Positions 11,377 through 26,083 of a stretch of DNA of 64,000 bases are shown in pieces. The notes below the pieces were generated by a model. The model did no database searches. It was not told where the DNA came from and was given only the letters and a program-made list of their open reading frames with translations. The DNA lies in assembly GCA_021432635.1 (NCBI GenBank), contig MU270022.1, forward strand, positions 744,001 to 808,000. Direction: 5' to 3'. How positions within the stretch are numbered: the stretch's first letter is position 1; each line of letters starts with the position of its first letter. The translations under genes were made by a program, and so were the position numbers. Source of the DNA: Thozetella sp. PMI_491. Lineage: Eukaryota > Ascomycota > Sordariomycetes > Chaetosphaeriales > Chaetosphaeriaceae.

Positions 11377-13164
11377 ATGGGTGAGTGTCAGGTGCCGACC
11401 GAAACGCATCCGAGCTTCAAACAACTTCCCAAGCAGCCAACATCCCAAACTTATACTTCTGTGTTAATTCAGGCACAAAGTTCTGTGGTACAAGAATTCC
11501 CAATGGCGGATCGTCACATCAACTCAATTCAACCAACTAGTGCAGATGACAGCCCTGCGAAAAACTTGTCGCGCCTGAGCAGAGAGGATGCCACTACCAC
11601 TACCGCGGCCGAAGCCAGTCCACTACGGGATGCTGCCGAACCAGATACACCACCCATCACCCGGGCATTGACTGTCCGTCTCTATCTCTCACACTTCCTG
11701 TCAACATGGAACTCGCGTCTTTTCGAAGCAGCCGTCGTCTACTTCTTAGCAGCTGTCTTCCCGGACAACCTACTGCCTATCTCCATTTATGCCTTGCTAC
11801 GCAACGTTGCCGCTATTGCCTTCACTGTCCCCGTTGGATCTTGGATCGATCGTGCTAACCGTCTGACCGTCGTGAGAACGTCTATCATAGGCCAGCGCGT
11901 TTGTGTCGCCGCTTCTTGTGGTCTGTTCTGGGCCATGCTTCAACGGCCAGACCTTGGTGCTCCAGTCATGCACGGCCTCTTTGCTGCGACAGTAGTGCTC
12001 GCCTGTATCGAGAAACTCTGCGCCAGCATGAATCTGATCTCCATCGAGAGGGACTGGGTCGTGGTCATTACTGAAGGCAGAGAGGAGGCTCGGAGAACAA
12101 TGAATGCACGCATGCGCCGCATTGATCTGTTCTGTAAGCTGCTTGGTCCGCTGGCAGTCGCCTTGATCGCAGCCGCATCGGCCCAAATCGCTGTCTACTG
12201 TACCATCAGCATGAATCTTGCTTCAGTACTCGTGGAATGTCTATGCATTGAGAAGGTACATCCCACATATCTTATATCTCTGCCTGTGTACTAATGTAGA
12301 TATATAGGTGTATGATATGGTTCCCAGCTTGTGCCGGCCTCCACGACACCAAGATCATACTACCATTAGAGATCAAGCCCCGTTTCAAATACAGCCCCGA
12401 ACCGTCCGAGACCAGGTCCAGAATACGGTGTCACGCTTATTAATGATTCCATCGTTACGGCTTTATTTCGGTCATCCTGCCGTCATTCCTTCCTTCTCTC
12501 TCTCCCTGCTCTACTTCACTGTGCTCTCTTTCTCCGGCCAGATGTTAACCTACCTGCTTGCTTCAAATATCAACCTATGGCAAGTCGGCATCATACGCGG
12601 AGTTTCGACTATATTTGAACTGAGTGCTACTTGGATCGCGCCCCGCCTGATGAAACGAATTGGTGTCATTCGTACGGGCATGTGGTCTATCGCCTGGCAG
12701 ATGGCGTGGCTTGCGGCCGCCATGTCGTGGTTTTTCTATTATTGGCAACACGGATATTCATCGAATAGCCTGGTTCCGGCTGCTGGGCTTGCTGCCGCTG
12801 TGGCGTTTAGTCGAGTCGGGCTCTGGGGATATGACCTCTCTGTGCAGAACATCGTACAGGATGTAAGTGCGATATCCGTCGAAAGTGCTTATAACTAGTT
12901 CCGAGACTAACGGTTTTCAAGGAGGTCCAGGGTGATCGTCGGGGTCTTTTCTCTACGGTCGAAGCGGCATTCCAGAACGTCTTCGATCTGCTAGCCTGGG
13001 TTCTAACCATCGTTTGGTCAGACCCAGCCTCGTTCCAATGGCCTGTCGTTATCAGTGTTGCTGCAGTCTACATGGCTGGTGGGTTCCATACCTACTTTCT
13101 TCGCCGGCGGAGGGGACATCTCATCCACCCACCGTCATGTCTTGACCCTAAGACTGATGATTGA
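11377..13164 (+). CDS. Ferroportin-like (SLC40/FPN1 family) metal exporter
   Basis: Three exons, 11377-12255, 12308-12862, 12922-13164, giving 558 residues from the first ATG (516 if the ATG at 11503 is used; the extra 42 residues show no motif). LYLSHFLSTWNSRLFE near the first helix and the RDWVVV...MNARMRRIDLFCK...PLAVALI block match the metazoan ferroportin pattern (helices 1 and 4-5). An Asn/Ser-rich, low-complexity N-terminus precedes about ten to twelve hydrophobic segments. The family exports ferrous iron in animals and plants; in a fungus, efflux at the plasma membrane or transport at the vacuole is possible. Assignment to the family is good; the substrate is inferred. Confidence 0.85.
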
Positions 13165-14598
13165 AGCTGGAGCTGGAGACCGAGTTGATGAGAAGGCTTG
13201 GACATAAATACAGGGCAGCCTGTTTGGGGAATGGCCATCTAGAAGTCCATCAGTTGGGTTGGGAATCAAGCCAGTCACGACTACAGCTGGAACGACGCGT
13301 AGCTGTACCCCTTCACTCTGCCTGCGAGGTTAATCTAGCATCGAACTATTTAGACGGGCTACAGCTTAGTCCTTGCAGCCTTTATCAGCTACGAGCCGAA
13401 TTTATGGTTACGGCAGATGGGACTTCTCAACCACGATACCTCATATCCCATATATTCTTCAACGCCAATATTGATATTGCAAGGGACATGTTGTCGAAGG
13501 AAGAGCACAGTGATAGCGCAGTAACGAAACAGTAGAGAGTCGCAACAAGATTACAGTATTCCCAAACCAAGGCTTACTGAGATATTAATAACTGTTCTTT
13601 TTTATTCCCTCGTGACTGGAGGCTGGCCACGGAGGTTACATGCCGAGTAATGAGTGATCCTAGCTTTTGCTGACAATGGCTGGGTAGTTACTGTATTGAT
13701 AAGGATTCATCGCCAAACATGCCTTCTTTCTTATACGAATGTTTCCCCCACTCTTTTTCGTGCCAAGTAGGCGCTACTGCACCTACAGGGGGTGTAAGAC
13801 CAATAGTGAAGAGACTGTGTGCATGCAGCAAAAAGCATGTCTGGCGATGAATCCTCAGATTTATCGCGGGCTCCTCCCCCTTTCATAATAAACTTCCCTA
13901 TCGGAGTTGCTGGTTGTATCAGCCGACCATTGAATAGCTCAAGCATTCTACTGGTCCAAGGTGCCCTCTTGGACAAGGCAGTTCCACAGCATGAAGAGGA
14001 GGGGTACCCACGTGTGCTGCCTTCGATGAAACACTCATGCCTTGTCCTCGAAACGCCGTCGAGCTTGAACGCAAGCGGGAGTCGAGGCCTAGTGGTGTTA
14101 CTGGGCTGGATGGAATTGGTTGCTACTCGTTCGCGACCTCGTTCGCGTGAGTTTACGTAAACTGCCAGGTGTACGGGGCGAAATCCTTACGCGCATTTGT
14201 GCGGCGAGGCTGCAGCGGTATGGATGCTTTTTGGTTCCGGATTTTAGAGTGGCTGCATATGGCGAAGTGGTAACGAGACCGCCATGAACATACACTTGCA
14301 GGCCAGCTTAATAACAGCCAGCGTATTATCGATTGCTTGGTAATTACGTCGGTCTTTGCCTGCACCGAAGCTCCGAGCAGTCGCACGGGCATCCCACGAG
14401 ATGTCCTTTCAACAAAACTCTCTAAGAGAATAGGTTATCTGAGGAGCGAAATGCTTGGCTTAACGACGTTTCGCATATATATGGCTACATGCTGTCACCA
14501 TGCCGACAAAACTTGATACTTAGCCTCGCACCCCAAGCATGCATGCTTAACTAGATTGCCTAGAGCATTCCACCACATACCTTGAAGATTCCCTCACG
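13165..14598. other. Intergenic, promoter of the flavin monooxygenase gene
   Basis: About 1.4 kb without a supported gene. An alternating CATATATAT run at about 14474-14482, roughly 120 bp before the ATG at 14599, is a plausible TATA-type element. Short open frames here have no motif. Confidence 0.45.
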
Positions 14599-16829
<2,231 letters not shown>

Positions 16830-18095
16830 AAGGATGCATAGATTACTATAGATAGAGATAGGACACGGCGGTAGCTTGCAATATTTGCCTTCAAGGAAAC
16901 TATCCACTGCGAAGCCTGCCTATGGTCGGCATCACAAGGCTTCTCCTCTACCGCTCACAGCCTTTTATTTGCTCCGGACATACCTCCGTCAGGTCTGGAG
17001 GATGTAACAGGCTGTAATGACTTTAAGAACGGTCGGTATGGGCAACATCCACCGTTATAAATCCGTACTCGACCATCGATGCATCCGAGCTAACAGCTGC
17101 CAAACATTAGTACCACTCAAGCTATATAGATACCTTTCAAAGTAGCCTCACTTACCTGCAGAAGACTCATCTCTGCTTTCGACCACCAAGACTGGCGCAG
17201 CAGTGGCCAGACTTGCCATGTACAGAATAACAAGGTAAGGCTTCATTCTGAATGCTAAGGCGGGGCGCGATGTGGGACATGCGAAGGAAAGAGGGGATGG
17301 CGGGACGCACAGCAGGATGTACCCTAATATTCAGCTCGGCTATGGCCTGAATCGCGTATACCAGAGTGCCGGGAAGGCATAAAGTCAGCCGACACTCGCG
17401 TGCCGACACGTCGAGCGAAGCATGGCTACGAAGAGGGTTGCACCAAATGTTCTCTGTCCAATGAATCAGCGCGATACTGTACGCCACAGGCTACGGTAGC
17501 AATATCGGTCACCTAAGAATAGCCCAACCATTCAAAAGGAATTGTACTCAAGCCAAGCGGGCGGACATTCCACCGAGTCTTACCTACGCAGTCCAGACAA
17601 TTGAGTTTATAGACGCTGAAACCACCTATACTCGGTATTTAAGGTGGTGAGATATTTCTCAAGGAGGTTCAGCCCTAAGTTACCTCAATTGCAGATGCCA
17701 AATGTCTCCTTATCGATAATATAAACAATTGGCTTCGGTGCCCATAACGCCCTTGACTTACAAGTAGGGCGGAAACTACGTTCGAAATTAGGGCACAGTC
17801 ATTCCAGACAACCCTGATCAGGCGCTGTTGGAAACAATGTCAACTCGCGGAAGAACATCCAATCTTGTCATATGGCCAATTAAACATCATGCAAGGAATG
17901 CCAATGTGTATCTTATATGTCGTTTACTCCTTTATGTCTCCCCAAATTCCCTATTTAAGCGCCCATTCTATGTAGGTAATTCTATTTTCCGACCGTGGGA
18001 TCCGAACGTTAGTTTCTAGTATATGGGTAGCAACAGTTACGAGTAAATGTCAACCCGGAGATGATCAAGAATGTGGCCTATATGTGACTCTTTCC
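16830..18095. other. Intergenic between convergent genes (1.27 kb)
   Basis: Both flanking genes end here, so it should hold two 3' ends. It is long for a convergent interval, yet I find no supported open frame, RNA gene or repeat. Confidence 0.45.
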
Positions 18096-19909
18096 TCAAA
18101 CACTCTGAGTGAAGCTCTCGTCCATCGTGGGCTTCCTCAACTTCTCGCTTTCCACCCGTTTCTCCTGCTGGGCCTCGAAAGCTAGCTCCGTCTTGGCACG
18201 AAGGGCACTGCGGATGCGACTCTCGCCACGGTCCAGCCACTCGGGCCAGCCACTGGAGCTCAGCGGCCACATGACGCGGTTGTCAATGGTCTCGATCCAG
18301 TCCTTGGCAGGCGGTTTGGGACGTGAAGCCAGAATGTCCATCTCGATCGCCACCTGCGCGCAGTATGTCTCTAGCGGTAGATCGTTAACATCATGGCCGA
18401 ATGGGTTTTCAATCTCGCGCCCGATGAACAAGATCCCCAGGATGATATACGCTGCGGCAACGGTGGCCGGAACTGTTATCCACCCGAGGAGACCGACCAG
18501 CTGGAAAGGGAGGAGGCATATGTATACCCAGGTGATCTGGCTGATGGCGATTGAGTAAGCTATAGGCAGCGGGGTCGTCAGAACACGCTCTGTGCCGACC
18601 AAGATGTCATTGAGGGTATTGATGTTGTTGACTATGAAGAGGTCAGTTTGCATCTCTTACCTAGGAACGACAAGATGGTAGAACGTAGTTAGGAAACTTA
18701 CATGAGATGATTTGCAGCCCGGGGATGCCCAGCTGGCCGTTTGTAATTAGGTCGTCAAAGTAGGAAGATATATACGAAAGAATCTCCAATGGTAGGTTGC
18801 CTAGCGGTTGGGTCGACTTCTTGATCGCCTTCCGCGGGTTGCTCTCAGCAAACGACACCCCAAGGTAGTCGCCTACGTGCTTAAAAAAGTTTGGCTTCTT
18901 GGGAGGGGCGGCACGGTCCGGCTGGGCGCGCGTGGCGGCCCCGGCGAAGGTGTCGAGGTGTGAGACCAGATGCGCCAAGTCGTCATGGTTCGTATAAGGC
19001 TCAAACCGAAGCTTGTGCTTAAGGGCCACGGCGAAGGCGACAAAGAGGTTCAGCGCGGAGCTACGCAGACGGTAAGCGTTCGCTCTCATCAAGTAAACGG
19101 GGCAGACTCACAGCTTGGCCAGCAAGTCCTTCTCGCCTTGAGGGCCAGGACGCTCCTTCCCGTGGATCCAGATGATTCTGCCCAGCACTTGTGTCGTGAG
19201 TATAAGCTGCGCCCAGTACTTCCGGCCCTCGTTGTAACTACAGCCGGTCAGTCAGCAAGCGCCAACTTATCTTAGGGTTCAGCAGCACGAACCGCTCGTA
19301 GGCCGTCGCGCTTCGGAACGACAAGCTTAGACCAACGACGAAACCCGTGATGGTGAGTAGGATGGCGTTGGTGCTCACTATAGACGGTGATAAGCCTCGA
19401 GCCCCTAGTTCCGAGAGAGGCCCTCATATTGTACTCACTGGACGTCCTGTATATGTGAATGAGCGTGATGCAAGTGGCCCATCCGCCCACAAAGAGAAGC
19501 GGCAAAATTAGCTTGGGCAAGATGCTACCGTGCATCCGGAGGAAGAAGGGCCATTTGGAGTGCTTGCCCAGATCGCGTGGGCCCGTCTTTGATGGAGCCA
19601 AGATTAGCCGACCCACTGTGGTCTTATCCCCCGAAGGTTTTATTTTACAATATAATTGACCGAGGGTTTTGGATTATCGTACAGCGAGCAGGAACTTACA
19701 AAATAGTCGTCAATATCTAGGCTTACGTGACGAGGAACGGCGAAGGGAGTATGCCCAATCGGGCGGGCCGAGAAGACCTCTTCGTTGATGTATGGAGATG
19801 TTTGGGTGGTGTTGATGCTGAGCGCCGGGCTCGCGGCGCTGTTTTGACCGCCTCGACCCCGAAGGTGGGGAATGGGCTGAGCCGATCCCGAATCCGAGAC
19901 ATACGCCAT
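18096..19909 (-). CDS. Bestrophin-like (RFP-TM / UPF0187) membrane channel
   Basis: Six exons: 19909-19700, 19622-19439, 19377-19293, 19237-19112, 19060-18702, 18631-18096, 499 residues; all five junctions restore family motifs. Hallmarks: GLSLSFRSATAYERYNEGRKYW (the Ser/Tyr/Glu/Gly core of the bestrophin family, split by the intron at 19292), LNLFVAFAVALKHKLRFEPY, and INTLNDILVGTERVLTTPLPIAYSIAIS near the C-terminal helices. Animal bestrophins are calcium-activated chloride channels; fungal members are anion-channel-like proteins of the plasma or internal membranes. The N-terminal 45 residues are polar and low in complexity. The donor of intron 3 (GTTCGT) is unusual but required by the frame. 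Confidence in the family is high. Confidence 0.9.
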
Positions 19910-21104
19910 GTCGTCAGGGCTATCCTTCGCTCCCTACCTTGGAGATTGCCGGCAGTCTTCAAAGTACCGCGATGGCCGGCAATACGAAGGAAAAAAAAGA
20001 GATAGAGAGGAAAGGAGGCGAAAAAGAAAAGGGGAAGGATCTGAAGCGCGCCTTGACCTGGGTAGAAGCCCGATATGACAGCTGAGGCGCTGACGCCCCG
20101 CTGGCCTGCTGCAAAATCCAATACGATGCCTATTCAGACTCCCTGGGTTGTGATAAAGGAGGCTCCCTTATCAGATTACGAGCCCTGTATGATACGAGGG
20201 AGGGATTTTATTGGTTCAAAGTCAGCAACTCTGCTGGATTGTGGTGGATGCTCTAGCCCGATTGCTAGCAGGGGGTTCAATTAACAGGACTAGGGGAGTC
20301 CCAATACTACGGCCGATGCAAAAATACCCAAATTGGTCATCATTCTCCTCGCCGCAGCCTTGCCCCTTTTCGCGATTAGGCAGAGAGTGCCAGAGGTAGT
20401 GGATCCCAGTGGCAGGACGCTACGCGACGCCCCTTGTTTACTAACTCGCCAAATAAGATGGGCTCGGAGCACAGCTCGGTCTCAGTCTCTATAGCGTCTC
20501 ACAGAAAAAGGAAGCCTGCAGATTGCACAGCTCGGACCTGTGGATGCATTCGGCGATCTGCACTAGCTCTATCTATGGTAGCGGGTCGATGTCACAAGAT
20601 AGGGTGATTTGATGCACAGAAGAACTCCATGAGTGCATTTGCTGTGTCCAAGCTATAATTACTCTCTACAATTGCGATGTAAATTAACAGGTTTCCTTCT
20701 CTTCGATGAGAAAATTGCTGCATAGGCGTTCTTGGTTCTTAACTCAGGTAGATACCACGAGCAAGGGCAGGAAGGAGCGTATCTATCAAGGGGTTCTCCA
20801 TGGCCTTAATCTAACCGAGGGCTGAGAATGGGAGCTATGTTAGACTCTCCGCCATATAGATGACCACAGAACCGCAAGATGGGCGTATACAACTGTAGGG
20901 CAAGTCCCATATGGTGTCGTATACTTTGCATCTTCACCTAGGTGTGAGTAAGAAGGGTTTGCCCCGTGCTGCATACTCCGTACTACCCCGCAATTCGTCA
21001 GCGTCTTTCGGAGCCCACCGACCTATTGCAGTTAATGCTCGATTCCCGCGGGACAGCTACCCCTGGATCAGCTCTCTGGTATTGCCCCCCTGGTGCACGC
21101 AGAC
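19910..21104. other. Intergenic between divergent bestrophin and HET genes
   Basis: About 1.2 kb. At 19988-20040 the plus strand is almost pure purine (A/G), meaning a C/T-rich tract on the coding strand about 80-130 bp before the bestrophin start, as is common in fungal core promoters. Nothing else is supported. Confidence 0.45.
19988..20040 (-). promoter_or_regulatory. Pyrimidine-rich promoter tract upstream of the bestrophin gene
   Basis: On the minus strand a roughly 53-base run consists of C and T with only a few interruptions. It lies about 80-130 bp upstream of the ATG at 19909, where filamentous fungi often carry CT-rich blocks next to transcription starts. Confidence 0.45.
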
Positions 21105-23173
21105 ATGGAGCTGGACGAAGTTCGTCTTTGCCGCTTCTGTGTGAGCCTGGCGAATTGGCAGGCACAGCACCACCAAGCCAAGCTGCCTCTCCGGTTATCC
21201 CATCATCCAAAATTTGGCGTCCTAGTCGCCTCAGGGCAGACATGCAGGCTCTGCCAATTCATCGCCTCGCTTTGGAAGCTGAGCGAGGACGACCTTAGGC
21301 GCTTTGCGAGCGATTCTTCTTCTGCGCAGAGCAATAGAGATGGCTTCTCCGTCAGGATTTCACTCAAAGACGGCCGCGACATGGGCTTTGGCATCTACTG
21401 GGCCTTGCTAGAGGTGGTCTTCAAGAACAACAAGACGACTATTAAGGTTCCATGCGAGTTCACGATTGTAACCTGCGACTTAAGAGGTAAGATTACCAAC
21501 CCAATTTAACGCTACGGTGCTCATTCCGCTCAGGGAAAGGAGCCTCGAACCCCGCCTGGGCAACCTCGGACACGGAGACCAGGGACAAGCTGGTTTCTAT
21601 CCAGTCTTGGCTACAAGAATGTCGGACCCAGGGTGATACTGGACATAGTGCCTGCAGACCAGTGCCTTTCGCACCACTGCGGCTAGTCAGCGTCGGCCTA
21701 GATGGGAATCCACCGAGGCTCGTTCGAGGGGATCGCCAAGAGGGGGCCGTAGAGTATGCCACTCTTAGCCATTGCTGGGGCGGCGCCTTGCCGATTCGAA
21801 CCACGAAAGCAGCTGTGGCCGAGTTCAGTTCAGCGATCCCCATCCAGGCACTGCCAAGGACATTTACAGATGCCATACAGTTGGCACGCGACCTTGCGAT
21901 CCCATTCATCTGGATCGACGCACTTTGCATTGTGCAGGACGATCCCCAGGAGTGGCAAAGCGAGGCGGCCCGCATGGGTAGTGTGTATAGAGGCAGTCAG
22001 GTTACTATCTCAGCAGTGCAGTCCTCGAACAGCGCTGAAGGTTGCTACCGGTCCGACGAGAGCGGGCAATGCCACGGCGAGACGCTATTTCGCACGTGGT
22101 CCGGGAAGGAAGACCGCCCAGATTTACTTGTTCGTATTTACCGGGGCGATGTGCGTGATCGCGCCTCTAGCGGTACTGCTCTCAGCGCGCGCGGCTGGAC
22201 TCTGCAAGAGCAGCTTCTTTCGAAGCGCGTTATCTCCTGCATGCGGCCGGAGGTGCACTGGAGCTGCCAGCGCCATTATGTCACCGAGAGTGGGCTTTGT
22301 TTCCCGCGAGCTGACAAGAGCCGCAAGGGGTTGCCCCTTCAGATGCCCTCTGACCAGAATTCGCATTCGCAGCTTTCCGTTCCTCGTCACGAGTCGATGG
22401 AGCACGGGAAGTGGACAGTTATCGTGAAGAACTATTCTAACCGAAGCTTTACGTTTCCTGGGGACCGCGTCGCGGGCATAGCGGGAATCGTGCGCTACAT
22501 GGAGGCACAGTTAGGGGAAGAGTCGATTCTAGGGCTGTGGAAGAGCAGCCTCTCTGAGGATCTGGGCTGGATGCGCATCCAGAGGGAGCCAGAGCCAGCT
22601 TTCCACTCTCTCGCAGAGTCGCTCCCGTCGTGGACTTGGCTGACGTGCCAAGGAGGGTTGACGTACGACTTTTGGGGGTGGGGGGAACCATCGGGGTTAT
22701 GGAGCGGCCGCGAAGCGCAACATCACACGAGCCTACTGGGCTGGGAAGTGCAATGGGAGGGAACGCCATACACGTCAGCAGTCGTGTCGGCTTACCTACG
22801 TGTTGAGGGATGCATTAGCGACATTCCTATCCGGCCTTTTGCTGCTGGAGCGGCCTCGAACCCACCTTACTTCCAGATATTCGACGAAGACGAAAACGTG
22901 CGCTCAGCAGGCGGAGGCCGTCTCCCTTGGCGATGCAAAGGACAATTCGACACGGGGAATGTGAGCGATGCCGCAACTTATACCTGCCTGCTGCTTCGCT
23001 CCCGGAGGATAGTGACCCGATCGAGTGGTCTTCGGGTCGATGAGGAGTTTCTCATTCTAACACCCGCTGGGACTTCCGATAGTGCTGAGTACCGAAGAAT
23101 CGGCCTAGCGAGAATATATGGAAACATGCCCGTCTTTGACTCGAGTAGAAAAGCAATTATTATCCTGGTTTAA
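21105..23173 (+). CDS. HET-domain (heterokaryon incompatibility) protein
   Basis: Two exons, 21105-21486 and 21534-23173 (47-bp intron), 673 residues. The ATG at 21105 is the first in frame; an upstream GTG at 21093 is ignored. The N-terminal part has paired cysteines (LCRFC near residue 8, CRLC near 50), typical of this group. The HET domain begins near residue 202: YATLSHCWGG, LPRTFTDAIQLARDL, WIDALCIVQDDPQEWQSEAARMGSVY and, later, RGWTLQEQLLSKR. HET proteins trigger regulated cell death after fusion of unlike hyphae; most genome copies have no known partner. No STAND NTPase or repeat domain follows, so it is a stand-alone HET protein. It converges on the GNAT gene 248 bp downstream. Confidence 0.93.
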
Positions 23174-23421
23174 AGCAAATCCGGGGCCCAAGTACGATAA
23201 GAATATCGCCTCCAAAGTAGATGTAGTATTAGGTAGTTAGACTAGCAAGTGTATCAGTGCACTCTAAACCGTGCAATTGCTTCCCCATCCTTGATGCGGT
23301 AACATAGTAAGAGTGCCTTTGGTGGCCTAAGCAATATTCGCAAGTAAAGCAATAGGCGCCCAACTGAACACTCCAAATGTGCATAGCTAAGGCGTGCCTA
23401 AGCATTAAAGTGTCAGACCGG

Positions 23422-24198
23422 CTACGCAAATAGAGGTTCTGCTTCCACATCCTTGATCACCGGCCAACCGGTAGCTCCAATTCTCTCTGGTTTATATACC
23501 ATGTACCTTACTGTGTAAATGCCCCACTTACCGCCCTCTCCGGGTCCCTTGAGAACAGCATCTCCTTCGGCGAATGCGTCCAGATCCGTTCGCAGCACCC
23601 TCACAATCTCGAAGCCACCAGCCGCGTACGCCTTCCAGGCCGAATCGGAAGAGTGCACCCAGGCAAAGACTCCGTCCTTCTCGGCCCTCGAGGTACCCCA
23701 GTTCAGCAATGCCCTGGCGACGCCCATCCGCTGAAACTTGGGTGCGACGCTGAGGCCGCCGACGAACCAGCACTTGGTGCCCTCGGGCATGATGTCGGCC
23801 ATGAACTGGGCGAAATGCGCGTCTTCGTAGTCTTCCATGACCTGAATCCTGGTCTTTTTCTGGTCGTCGGCGTCGGACAGCTCTGAAAAGCGGCCGGCCG
23901 GCTTGTCGGGCTGTGGCTTCCGGGGGACATAGCCGCGGTGCACCCAGCAGATGTAGCCCATGATCTCGTTGGTCTCGTTGTGCACAGCCTTGATAACTGT
24001 GACAACCTGGGACGGTTTGAGCAACTCCCGGGCACTCGACTCGTCAACGCCCCTCTTTTCCGGGAGGAGATATATCTTGAGATTCGTATGCGTGTCCTCC
24101 AGGAATGCTTCGTGGCCAATGCCTGCGATAATAGGGACATCTTCTTCACTGATGCCCTCGACTAGCCGGAAGACGGTTTCTTTAGTTGAGGCTGCCAT
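23422..24198 (-). CDS. GNAT-family N-acetyltransferase
   Basis: Single exon, 258 residues, ATG at 24198. Motif A of the GNAT fold is clear at residues 147-167 (GGLSVAPKFQRMGVARALL), with the acetyl-CoA pyrophosphate loop QRMGVA (canonical Q/R-x-x-G-x-G/A). Residues 80-90 (MGYICWVHRGY) form the preceding strand pair. A charged insertion between about 92 and 130 is usual in fungal members. It transfers acetyl from acetyl-CoA to an unknown amine, small molecule or protein. No signal peptide or membrane helix. Confidence 0.88.
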   Translation of the reverse strand: MAASTKETVFRLVEGISEEDVPIIAGIGHEAFLEDTHTNLKIYLLPEKRGVDESSARELLKPSQVVTVIKAVHNETNEIMGYICWVHRGYVPRKPQPDKPAGRFSELSDADDQKKTRIQVMEDYEDAHFAQFMADIMPEGTKCWFVGGLSVAPKFQRMGVARALLNWGTSRAEKDGVFAWVHSSDSAWKAYAAGGFEIVRVLRTDLDAFAEGDAVLKGPGEGGKWGIYTVRYMVYKPERIGATGWPVIKDVEAEPLFA

Positions 24199-26083
24199 TT
24201 TCGGCCTAGATAGATGGAAGATGGATGTATTTTAGAAGTAACGGCTTGCTGATCGCGGTGGAGAGTTCCTACGAGGATGTTGCCGTGACATGAAGCTAGG
24301 CTTGTGGTTCAATGCCCGATTTTATAACTTTAAGATCACCAAAGGCTAGATGTGAAGGTTACTCTCGCGTATATCGATTGAATTCAGCCAATAAAAGAAA
24401 GCTGATAGGCGGTACTTTAGACATCTAATCATCTCGCTGCGTATCAATGTACCATTGGTAAACAGCCAGCACACAGCACCGAACAAATGCGGCATGACTC
24501 ACGCGGCGTGCCCCGCGGTGCCCCGCGACTAGGTACTAGCGCCTTCCTATCAAGGCTACTTTTCGCAGACCAACACGTGCGCAGCAGGGAGGAGTTACAT
24601 AACCCTAGAAAACTACGATGAATTCAACCACCCAAAGCCGAAAATGCGACAAGTACGGCTTCATATTTGTCAGCCAGGTGGATTGTAACAGTCTCCACGG
24701 CATCGGTCACAGAGTCGCTACAACGAGTGTAGTTGCTTTGCCGTCACGCTATGTCTTGCCTTGCTAGCGGTTTGTGGCTGGTGCTATAATGTAACCATAA
24801 TGTGGCGGCGCTGCGACACACTCTCTCTTAATCAGTATGAGGACCACTTGATTAAGAGAGCAGAGGGATGTGGGCGTGCATACCTCGGCAAGCTCGACAA
24901 GCTCGGCACTACGGAGTACGTCAGGCGCATTACCACGGCCCCCGCGACCCGGATGGGGAATTACAGATGGAGGAGAATTTTTTTACAGGGAATCTTAACG
25001 CGGGCATTGGGCTCGACAAGGAAACGTTTCGTTGTGGAACGGTTACTACGGCGGTTAGAATGAAGCTTCTCCCGCAACCTTTTAACGAGGTGTGGCAGTA
25101 TGTAGTGCCTCAAATTGCCCGACACAGGTTTCGGCCCGAGGTGCGTGCTCGTGGATTCGACTTTCTTTTCCTCTCTTGCCTCTTTCAAGCTTTGTCCGAC
25201 GAGAAAATACGAGCGATGAAGGCATTCCCCTTTCGGGTAAACTCCTTCAATTGCAAAACGGGCACCAGGCCGCCCACATCGGCCCCACCGGCGGCTCAGG
25301 GGCGATCTCAAACGCCTTTGCAGGTCAGAAACACAGCATTACGCCATCCCATGTGGAGACGAACGCAGCGCGCACAGCGCCTCCGTCGATCCGATCTGCC
25401 CATCCCATAGGATCTTCCGGCTGATTTTCCTCGCTAGCGGCCTGCCCCTTGAGGGATCCGACCTCGTGGCTGCCCGAGTGCCAGGGCCCTAGGTTGTATG
25501 CCAAGGTCGTCCTAGAGCCTCAGCTCGCCAGGTTCGGTATGACTTCAAACTGTCTTCCTCTCCACGCGGGTATTTCGGACGGCCTGACCGACATGATTGG
25601 GCGGGCGGCCTGTCTTGTGTCCTTTCCCATGAAATACAGAATCGGACTATATGTCTTGGCCAGTCTTGGCTGTGACCAGGGTGGAGCAGCTGTGTACTGC
25701 CAGACAGCGGTACACGTAGATACAACTGAGAAGCGAGTCGTGGATGCTCGGCGATACTGTAGAGTAATGCGATGTCCGAGGCCAAGATGGACGGCAGTTA
25801 TCTCACAAGCACCCCGTGGCTGTGCTCCGTGAGGGTCTGTCGTTGACCTTATGTATCACCCCCGGCTTGCCCACCACTCTAAGTCAAGCTTATTCGCCTC
25901 TATTCTTTGCATCCAGTCATTTCCTTCTATCTCCATTCCTTTCGAGTAACTCCAGGCCGTAGAACGGTGTATCGAGGTCCATTCATCCAATATCCTTTAA
26001 TCTTCGGCAGCAGGCGACCGTTCAGCCAACTACTTGCACAGTCATTCACCTTCCTTTCGTGATCGTTATCAGCCTCGACGACA
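24199..26083. other. Intergenic (1.9 kb), divergent promoters
   Basis: Lies between the minus-strand GNAT gene and the plus-strand cupredoxin gene. A perfect 12-bp inverted repeat is present at 24823-24860, and a duplicated GTGCCCCGCG near 24508-24526. Open frames of 100-180 codons at 24868-25424 lack motifs, are not ATG-led with a sensible context, and overlap one another; I do not call them genes. Confidence 0.5.
24823..24860. repeat. Perfect 12-bp inverted repeat (hairpin), 14-nt loop
   Basis: CTCTCTTAATCA at 24823-24834 is repeated in reverse complement at 24849-24860. The stem continues inward for GT/AC with one bulged T. No T-run follows on either strand, so it is not a simple terminator. 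Confidence 0.8.

Noticed and set aside
13161-13535. 124-codon open frame after the ferroportin-like gene
   Set aside because: It overlaps the stop of that gene and shows no motif; it is probably its 3' untranslated region.
24868-25424. Overlapping open frames of 110-180 codons
   Set aside because: Composition is basic and low in order, no motif is seen, and both strands are open over the same bases, as expected by chance in GC-rich sequence.
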